Shown: piece after piece, positions 28,716 through 34,557 of the stretch | Layout: every line of letters starts with the position of its first letter | Numbering within the stretch: the stretch's first letter is position 1 | DNA from: a virus | Virus record (IMG/VR): IMGVR_UViG_3300042892_000080 | Span: 1-34,557 of that record | Reading direction: 5' to 3' (one strand) | Length of the DNA: 34,557 nt | The notes under the pieces: generated by a model | The model's input: the letters and a program-made list of their open reading frames with translations, nothing else | Told to the model about the DNA's origin: nothing | Databases searched by the model: none | Made by a program: the position numbers and the translations under genes

Positions 28716-30769
28716 TGATTAGTACAGAGATATACATTGAGGAACAAAAGATTGATCTATTGCAGGATATATCTACAGAGTTCACTTATGCCATTGACGA
28801 TGTGAGTGAGTTCGGTAGTCGCAATACTTCTTTTAGTAAGACAATAAGCATACCAGGAACGGCTAACAATAACTTGGTATTTGGTTACATCTTCGAACTT
28901 AACAACGCTAACTTTACGGATAACACCTTACCAAACGTAGGGTATAATTTTAACGTAACCAAACAAGCTAATTGCAAAATCTTTATTGATAAGGTGCAGA
29001 TATTTAAAGGCACTTTAAGAATATTAGAGATAGTAATAGACAAAGAAACTATTGAATACCAATGCAGCGTGTTTGGGGAATTAGGCGGTTTTATTAACCA
29101 GTTAGGAAATCAACGTTTAGAAGATTTAGATTTTAGTTCTTACAACCATACTTATAGCGTAGCCAATATTAGTGCGAGTTGGGATAACTCGGGCGGTTCT
29201 GGTTACTACTATCCGCTTATTGATTATGGTAATGTTAGTACCGGTACATACGGAGTTGCTAAAAAGGATTTTCAATATACAACTTTTAGACCTGCTTTGT
29301 ACGTTAAAGAATACATACAAAAGATATTTGCAGGTACAGATTATACTTTAGATTGCTCGTTCTTTAATAGTGCTTTATTTAATAGGCTTATTATTCCGCA
29401 TAATCAAACAAACATAACAACCCTAAATAATACAAGCCTTAAAGCAGCAGCAAAGCTGATAACCATAAACACTAATACAAGCCCTTATGTAGAATATACA
29501 TTGATTACGGCAGGTAGCTTTACACTTGACGGGTTAGGGCAGTTGTTTACATACACAAGCGGTGTAACAATTACAACAGATGTGCAAATTTTATTAAGAG
29601 GTAACGTAACTTTTTTTAACCCAAGTTTGCCAAGCTATTCTGTTATACTTAAAAAGAATAACACAGAGATAGGAAGACAAGATTTTGATGCAAGTGTTAG
29701 TACCTTTATGAACTGCGACTTCACTGTTAGTGGGGTTACTTTTGCTAACACCGATTATATGCAGGTCGAGATATTAGGTAACGGAATTATAATTGATATT
29801 ACTTTAGGAGAAATAGGTGTAACTACAAGCACCCCGACACAAGTCCAGGTTAACTTAGGAGAAACTATTAAGGTCAACGATACAATTCCTAAAGGTATAT
29901 TTCAGCGCGACTTCTTTATGAGCATTGTTAAAATGTTTAATCTTTACGTTTATGAGAATAAGTTTAATGACAAGGAACTTGTTATTAGTCCGTATGTGGA
30001 CTTCTATCCTACTACTTCAGCTACGGCAGAAGATTGGACTAACAAAGTAGATCGTGCAAAGCCTATAAGTATTAAGCCAATGAGTGAGGTAAACGCTCGA
30101 TACTATAACTATAAATTCAAAACCGATAATGACTTCTACGGGGAAAACTATCGAAAGAAGTATACCGAAGGTTATGGCGATTTTATATACGATACCGAAT
30201 TTGACTTTGTAAAAGAAACAGATGTTTTAGAAGTTATATTTGCTGCATCTACTTTATACCAAGCTACCGGACAAGACAAAGTATTCCCGGCAATTTATAA
30301 GAAGTCAAATACGAATAGCGCAGAGGATAGAATGGATAGCATCATACGAATTATGCAAACCAAAAAGATAACTGGCGTAGATTCTTGGAACATTATGAAT
30401 ACTACTACAAACTTAGCAACTTATACAAGCTATGGTTATGCAGGGCATTTAGACGACCCAATTAACCCTACAAACGATATTAACTTTGGAGCGCCTAAAG
30501 AGATACAATTTAGACCTAATAGCTATCCGACTACTAATGTATTCAACGCATTTCATAGTCCTTACCTTGCTGAGATAACAAGCAAAGATAGTAAGCTATT
30601 AACTTGCTTTGGTTTACTTGATATAGTAGACATTTTTAATTTAGATTTTAGTAAATACGTTTATATTGACGGGGTATTGTTTAGGCTCAATAAGGTCGAA
30701 AACTTTAACCCTATGGAATACAACACTACTAAACTATCATTCCTTAAAGTAATAGAAACATCATACTAA
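28715..30769 (+). CDS. Tail hub / tail-associated structural protein
   Basis: A 684-residue protein opening MISTEIYIEEQKIDLLQDIS then TEFTYAIDDVSEFGSRNTSF and SKTISIPGTANNNLVFGYIF, an N-terminal signature I know from large tail proteins of Bacteroidota phages. It continues with beta-rich domains that include Ser/Thr-rich repeats, a Tyr-rich region and a closing fold with LEITSK-like segments. It probably forms the baseplate hub that closes the tube and guides host contact. No lysozyme or peptidase motif is visible. It is coupled to the gene before and after by shared bases at TAATG junctions. Confidence 0.65.
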   Translation: MISTEIYIEEQKIDLLQDISTEFTYAIDDVSEFGSRNTSFSKTISIPGTANNNLVFGYIFELNNANFTDNTLPNVGYNFNVTKQANCKIFIDKVQIFKGTLRILEIVIDKETIEYQCSVFGELGGFINQLGNQRLEDLDFSSYNHTYSVANISASWDNSGGSGYYYPLIDYGNVSTGTYGVAKKDFQYTTFRPALYVKEYIQKIFAGTDYTLDCSFFNSALFNRLIIPHNQTNITTLNNTSLKAAAKLITINTNTSPYVEYTLITAGSFTLDGLGQLFTYTSGVTITTDVQILLRGNVTFFNPSLPSYSVILKKNNTEIGRQDFDASVSTFMNCDFTVSGVTFANTDYMQVEILGNGIIIDITLGEIGVTTSTPTQVQVNLGETIKVNDTIPKGIFQRDFFMSIVKMFNLYVYENKFNDKELVISPYVDFYPTTSATAEDWTNKVDRAKPISIKPMSEVNARYYNYKFKTDNDFYGENYRKKYTEGYGDFIYDTEFDFVKETDVLEVIFAASTLYQATGQDKVFPAIYKKSNTNSAEDRMDSIIRIMQTKKITGVDSWNIMNTTTNLATYTSYGYAGHLDDPINPTNDINFGAPKEIQFRPNSYPTTNVFNAFHSPYLAEITSKDSKLLTCFGLLDIVDIFNLDFSKYVYIDGVLFRLNKVENFNPMEYNTTKLSFLKVIETSY

Positions 30770-32958
30770 TGGCAGAAAATCAATTATCGTTTGATATAAA
30801 GGTAGGTGGTAACCAAGACCAAGCTATAGGCTCGTTAAAAAAGCAGTTAAGAGAAGCGCAGCAAGACGTACAAGCGTTATCCGATAAATTCGGTGCTACT
30901 TCAGAACAAGCGATTGAAGCAGCAAAAAGAGCTTCAGAATTAAAAGACAGGATAGGCGATGCAAAAGCTTTGACAGATGCTTTTAACCCAGATGCTAAGT
31001 TTAAAGCCTTAACCGCTTCGCTTAGTGGCGTAGCCGGTGGCTTTGCAGCAGCGCAAGGTGCAATCGGTTTGTTTGGTGCTGAGTCAGAAGCAGTAGAAAA
31101 AACTTTGTTAAAGGTGCAATCTGCTATGGCTTTATCTCAAGGCTTACAATCTGTTGGGGAAAGTATTGATAGCTTTAAGCAATTAGGAGCGGTTATTAAA
31201 AGTACAACTGCATTTCAAACTGCTTATAACTTTGTTATTGGCGAAAAAGCTGCAATTCAAAAGTCAGATGTTGCAACAACAATAGCATCAACTGTAGCAA
31301 CTAAGGCACAGGCTGCTGCAACTAATACGGCAACTGTAGCAACAACGGCTTCAAGTGTAGCTATGAAGGTATTGCGTGGAGCGATACTTGCAACGGGAAT
31401 AGGTGCTTTAGTAATTGGACTTATAGCCGTAGTTCAAAACTTTGGCAAAATAAAAACTGCGATACTTAATGCTATCCCAGGACTTGGCAAATTTGCATCT
31501 ACTGTTGGTAATGTTATTAATGCCTTTACTGATTTGATAGGCGTAACAAATGCAGCTTCAAGGGCAGAGCAACAAAGACAAGCAATCTTTACAAAAGCAG
31601 CTGCCGGTACTAAGATAATTAATGAAGGGATTGACAGACAAATTAAACTACTTCAAGCACAGGGTGCGCAACAAGAGAAAATAGATGAGCTTAGAAAAAA
31701 TCAAATTAAAAATGAATTAAACGATTTAAAAAAATTAGCAGATCAAAAAGGTATTTTAAGAGGCGAAGATGCTAAAAAATATAAAGACCTTCAAAATGAC
31801 TTGCAGGTAATTGATGCGACGGCACAAAAAACGAGAGAAGATGCAGCTAAACAAGCAGCACAAAGAGGTTCAGCTAATGCAAATAAATACGGGGAAAGCC
31901 AAAAGAAACAAGACGAGCAACTTGCAAAGGAAAGGTTAGAAGCACAAAAAGAAGCTTTATTAAAACTAAGCGAATTAAATAATGAAATATTCTTATCTAC
32001 TTTTAAAGACGAAAACGAAAAGAAAAGAGTAGAACTTAATCTTGCTTTTAATAAAGAAAAGGACGAAATTTTAGCTAATACTAAAATAACAGAAGAAACA
32101 AAAAATCAATTAATAGTTGCTTTAAGAACTAAACTTAATTTAGATTTAGATGCTATTAAACAAGCTGAAAAGGATAAACAAGCAGCAGCAGATGCAAAGA
32201 TGCTTGAAGATACGGCAACTCAAATGCAAAAAGAAGATGATTTAGAATTTGCTAATTTACAAAAAAAGTTTTCTAAAACACAAGACGATGATAAGAAACA
32301 AGCAGCAAAAGACCTTGCTGCACTTGATAAAAAGATTGCAAAAAATGAAACTGATTTACAATTAGAAAAAGATTTATTAGACCAAAGAGATGCTTTATTA
32401 GAAGAACAATTTGCTAATAGTTTAATTACTGAAGACCAATACACCGCAAATGTTGAAGCAAATGCAAAGGCAAGAGTAGATATAGCAAAAAAAGAAGCAG
32501 ATCAAAAGATAGCTTTAGCACAACAAAGTGCTGCTGCTTTAACTGCATTAAGCGATATAGTTGGTAAAGAAACGGCTGCCGGTAAAGCTTTAGCGGTATC
32601 TGCTGCATTGATTAATACTTACTTAGGTATTAGTGCTGGTGTTAAGTTAGGATTCCCTGCAGCTATTCCTGCGGTAACTATTGCAGCGGCAACGGGCTTT
32701 AGTGCGGTTAAAAACATTATAGCTACGAAAGTTCCAGGTGCATCAAGTTCTGGTGGTGTTGGTAATATGTCTACTCCAAATGTTTCGGCAGCAGCACCAA
32801 TAGCACCTGCACAACCTCAAGCACAAACAACAAGCCTTAATACTGAAACTATTAACGCTTTAGGCAATCAAGCTATTAGAAGCTATGTTGTGGAGAGCGA
32901 TGTAACAAGCAGCCAACAACGTATCGCAGCTATTCAGCAACGTGCAAGGTTTGGTTAA
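30769..32958 (+). CDS. Tape measure protein
   Basis: A 729-residue Ala/Lys/Gln-rich protein. It starts with a coiled coil (IGSLKKQLREAQQDVQALSD), has a hydrophobic segment near 199-222 (VLRGAILATGIGALVIGLIA), a long charged coil (about 260-580, rich in E, K, Q) and a second hydrophobic, Gly/Ala-rich region (about 590-650). It sets tail length; at about 0.15 nm per residue a tail near 110 nm would follow. The second hydrophobic region could assist membrane passage. It directly precedes head genes, which is not the usual direction. Confidence 0.9.
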   Translation: MAENQLSFDIKVGGNQDQAIGSLKKQLREAQQDVQALSDKFGATSEQAIEAAKRASELKDRIGDAKALTDAFNPDAKFKALTASLSGVAGGFAAAQGAIGLFGAESEAVEKTLLKVQSAMALSQGLQSVGESIDSFKQLGAVIKSTTAFQTAYNFVIGEKAAIQKSDVATTIASTVATKAQAAATNTATVATTASSVAMKVLRGAILATGIGALVIGLIAVVQNFGKIKTAILNAIPGLGKFASTVGNVINAFTDLIGVTNAASRAEQQRQAIFTKAAAGTKIINEGIDRQIKLLQAQGAQQEKIDELRKNQIKNELNDLKKLADQKGILRGEDAKKYKDLQNDLQVIDATAQKTREDAAKQAAQRGSANANKYGESQKKQDEQLAKERLEAQKEALLKLSELNNEIFLSTFKDENEKKRVELNLAFNKEKDEILANTKITEETKNQLIVALRTKLNLDLDAIKQAEKDKQAAADAKMLEDTATQMQKEDDLEFANLQKKFSKTQDDDKKQAAKDLAALDKKIAKNETDLQLEKDLLDQRDALLEEQFANSLITEDQYTANVEANAKARVDIAKKEADQKIALAQQSAAALTALSDIVGKETAAGKALAVSAALINTYLGISAGVKLGFPAAIPAVTIAAATGFSAVKNIIATKVPGASSSGGVGNMSTPNVSAAAPIAPAQPQAQTTSLNTETINALGNQAIRSYVVESDVTSSQQRIAAIQQRARFG

Positions 32959-32990
32959 ATGATAACAATTTAAAACACTTAATATTTAAA
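32953..32990 (+). promoter_or_regulatory. Paired-box motif before the protease gene, copy 1
   Basis: GGTTAAATGATAA (32953-32965), 13 unrelated bases, then TTAATATTTAAA (32979-32990). The same boxes at the same spacing recur at 33569-33606. The protease ATG is 3 bases downstream. The first box overlaps the tape measure stop codon. It could be a late promoter read by the phage sigma-like protein. Confidence 0.45.
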
Positions 32991-32993
32991 GAT

Positions 32994-33578
32994 ATGGACT
33001 TACCTGTTTATTTATTAGACATTAGCGAGGATATGAATGACGATGCCGAGGTCGATTATGTGGCACTCGTAGACAAACCTGCTATACAAAAGAATTGGAA
33101 TGCCTTTAAAAATCAACAACGCTTTGAAGTGGTTAGCGAAGATAAGCGTATTATCTCTGGTCCTCTTATGTTGGCTGATATGCCTATTTTTAGGAGTGAT
33201 GCTACTTATGGCGATTACTATGTGGTCTTTTCTAAAGACACTATATTCAAGATTGCGCAAAAGTTTTTCAAAAGAGGCTACCAATCAAACGTAAACTTAA
33301 TGCACTCTCCTGACCAACAAGTAGAAGGTGTTACTATGTTTGAAAGCTTTATTACAGATCAAAGCAGAGGCATACAACCAATGAAAGGTTTTGAAGATGC
33401 ACCGGACGGCTCTTGGTTTGGTTCTTTTAAAGTAGACAACGAAGGCGTTTGGAATGATGTTAAAGAGGGCAAATTTAAAGGCTTTAGCGTAGAAGGGTTG
33501 TTTACTTACAAGACAAAGCCGACCAAAGAACAAGAACTTATGAATGCAATAAAGGAAATATTGCAACGGGTTAAATGA
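32994..33578 (+). CDS. Prohead maturation protease, XkdF-like (S78_2)
   Basis: A 194-residue protein with the XkdF-type serine protease features: VDYVALVDKPAIQKNW at the start, NLMHSPDQQVEGVTMFESFI with a likely catalytic His104, and the closing GSWFGSFKVDNEGVWNDVKE then GKFKGFSVEGLF with likely Ser165. Such enzymes of herpesvirus assemblin-like fold cut scaffold and capsid N-termini during head maturation. The scaffold and capsid genes follow. Family length agrees. Confidence 0.88.
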   Translation: MDLPVYLLDISEDMNDDAEVDYVALVDKPAIQKNWNAFKNQQRFEVVSEDKRIISGPLMLADMPIFRSDATYGDYYVVFSKDTIFKIAQKFFKRGYQSNVNLMHSPDQQVEGVTMFESFITDQSRGIQPMKGFEDAPDGSWFGSFKVDNEGVWNDVKEGKFKGFSVEGLFTYKTKPTKEQELMNAIKEILQRVK

Positions 33579-33606
33579 TAAACAAAATCTTTTATTAATA
33601 TTTAAA
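33569..33606 (+). promoter_or_regulatory. Paired-box motif before the scaffold gene, copy 2
   Basis: GGTTAAATGATAA (33569-33581), 13 bases, TTAATATTTAAA (33595-33606). Identical boxes and spacing to 32953-32990 while the middle 13 bases differ. The first box overlaps the protease stop; the scaffold ATG is at 33615. Confidence 0.45.
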
Positions 33607-33614
33607 CAAAAAGA

Positions 33615-34205
33615 ATGATGAACGCAAAAGATGCAATTATGCAAATTAGGGCTTTATTCGAAGATATGCCACAAGTAGAGGCTCCGGCTCCTATTGAAGC
33701 ACCTATCGAAGAAGTACCTGTTACATTCGCGGAATATAGCCTTATGGACGGAACAAAGGTTATGATTAGCGAATTAGCTATCGGTGGCGAAGTTACTTTA
33801 GCAGACGGAAGTCCTGCTCCTGTTGGCGAACACCAATTAGCAGACGGCACTAAAATTGTTTTAGACGAAGCCGCTAAAATCTTATCTATTGAAACTCCAG
33901 AAGCAGAAGCTAAAGAAGCTGACGAAAACCCTGCTGAAATGGGTAAAAAGTATGATGAGAAAATGGCTGACGAAGTTAAAAACTTAGTAGCTGAAAACGA
34001 AAATTTAAAAACGCAAGTAGCACAATTAGAGGCAAAAGTTAAGAATGGCTTTAGTCAAGTAGCTGAATTAATAGAAGCACTTACAAAGACACCTAACGCT
34101 GAACCTATTGCGCAACCAAAAAACAACTTTAGTTCTAACGTAACTACTCACTCAATGAAGTACGATAGGATTGAAAAATTTAGAAACGCTTTATTAAACA
34201 AATAA
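33615..34205 (+). CDS. Capsid scaffolding protein
   Basis: A 196-residue acidic protein. The N-terminal half has Pro/Glu/Ala-rich and short beta repeats (EYSLMDGTKVMISELAIGGE, then LADGTKIVLDEAAKIL). A coiled coil follows (VKNLVAENENLKTQVAQLEA to VKNGFSQVAELIEALT) and a basic end with KYDRIEKFRNALLNK, the usual capsid-binding tail of scaffolds. Position between protease and capsid gene fits well. ATG codons at 33615 and 33618 are both possible; the first is given. Confidence 0.85.
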   Translation: MMNAKDAIMQIRALFEDMPQVEAPAPIEAPIEEVPVTFAEYSLMDGTKVMISELAIGGEVTLADGSPAPVGEHQLADGTKIVLDEAAKILSIETPEAEAKEADENPAEMGKKYDEKMADEVKNLVAENENLKTQVAQLEAKVKNGFSQVAELIEALTKTPNAEPIAQPKNNFSSNVTTHSMKYDRIEKFRNALLNK

Positions 34206-34217
34206 AAATAAAATAAA

Positions 34218-34557
34218 ATGGGATTTGATGTATCTGCATTGGCAAACTATACAAAAGAAAACGAAGCTCTACTTGTAACTTCATCTGTATTAGGTGCAAA
34301 AACTGCTTCTCTTATTAAGAGCGCAGGTAACGTAATGGTTGGCGTAAAGTCAAGCGAAAAAATCAACATTATGGAAACAGACGCTATCTTCCAAGATGGT
34401 GCTTCTTGTGGCTTTAATGCTTCTGGTTCTACTACCTTTACTCAACGTACTGTAACTCCTGGTAAAATTAAAGTAAACGAAGCTCTTTGTCCTAAAGACC
34501 TTGAAGCTAAGTATTTACAAAAAGCTTTACCTACTGGCTCTATGTACGATAGCGTAC
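34218..34557 (+). CDS. Major capsid protein, N-terminal part
   Basis: The first 113 codons of the capsid gene (MGFDVSALANYTKENEALLV then TSSVLGAKTASLIKSAGNVM) up to the window end. Bases 34378-34504 repeat 1-127 exactly, so the gene continues in the fragment at 1-794. The last 53 bases differ from 128-180 at 12 sites but change only two residues (Ser to Ala, Ile to Val), so they represent a variant allele. The leader AAATAAAATAAAATGG is A-rich, as preferred by Bacteroidota, and lies 12 bases after the scaffold stop. Confidence 0.85.
   Translation, partial: MGFDVSALANYTKENEALLVTSSVLGAKTASLIKSAGNVMVGVKSSEKINIMETDAIFQDGASCGFNASGSTTFTQRTVTPGKIKVNEALCPKDLEAKYLQKALPTGSMYDSV
34378..34557 (+). repeat. 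Terminal overlap with the window start
   Basis: 34378-34504 equals 1-127 base for base. The remaining 53 bases align with 128-180 without gaps at 41 of 53 positions. Removing the overlap leaves a 34,377-bp circle. An exact overlap of 127 fits a de Bruijn assembly with k=127. Confidence 0.9.

Noticed and set aside
1-34557. tRNA genes, CRISPR arrays, insertion sequences, integrase or attachment site
   Set aside because: I saw no cloverleaf with intact T-arm, no regular short repeats with spacers, no transposase or recombinase motifs and no repressor/integrase pair.

Overview
The window looks like an almost complete genome of a tailed, siphovirus-like phage of a Bacteroidota host. The host group is inferred from four things: low GC; promoters of the TTG-N19-TANNTTTG type and no TTGACA/TATAAT pairs; A-rich leaders in place of Shine-Dalgarno sites before most genes; and structural proteins of types familiar from Flavobacterium-like phages. 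Every convincing gene is on the + strand, many joined by ATGA or TAATG stop/start overlaps. The first 127 bases recur exactly at 34378-34504, so the molecule closes as a circle (or permuted/terminally redundant linear map) of 34,377 bp. The join lies inside the major capsid gene. After base 127 the two ends diverge, mostly at synonymous sites.

Layout. 1-4918: C-terminal part of the major capsid protein, an abundant-type structural protein between two terminators, a small virion protein, a portal with an extended C-terminus, and connector/tail-completion proteins. 4915-8649: long tail fibre and two accessory genes. 8649-11002: lysis region with a small membrane protein, a lipoprotein with a C-terminal membrane anchor (u-spanin-like), two or three further envelope proteins, a GH19 endolysin and a two-segment holin-like protein. 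11006-12350: DEDD exonuclease with zinc ribbon, small protein, GNAT acetyltransferase. 12351-12650: non-coding control region. 12651-17256: early/replication genes, with small unknowns, ERF annealing protein, HTH protein, a small protein with an SSB-like tail, a DnaA domain IV-like protein, a structured leader or small RNA, a DUF1376-like replication protein, a VRR-NUC nuclease and a sigma-like HTH protein. 17253-20890: PAPS-reductase-like PP-loop enzyme, left-handed beta-helix acyltransferase and two glycosyltransferases. 20946-24632: HNH nuclease, ParB-like protein with a C5 cytosine methyltransferase in an AT-rich patch, and both terminase subunits. 24716-26025: tiny membrane proteins and small unknowns. 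26022-34557: tail assembly chaperone with a -1 frameshift, tail proteins, tape measure, XkdF-like prohead protease, scaffold and the start of the capsid gene.

How it fits together: no integrase, CI-like repressor, DNA polymerase or RNA polymerase is visible, so the phage is probably lytic and uses host polymerases. Its own DnaA-like and DUF1376-like proteins would start replication, and ERF with VRR-NUC would handle recombination intermediates. The sigma-like protein may switch on late genes. The least expected items are the pseudoknot/terminator RNA at 15044-15138, the U-run frameshift at 26501-26507, the lysis cassette, the sugar-modification block, and the split head module with portal and capsid far from the terminase.
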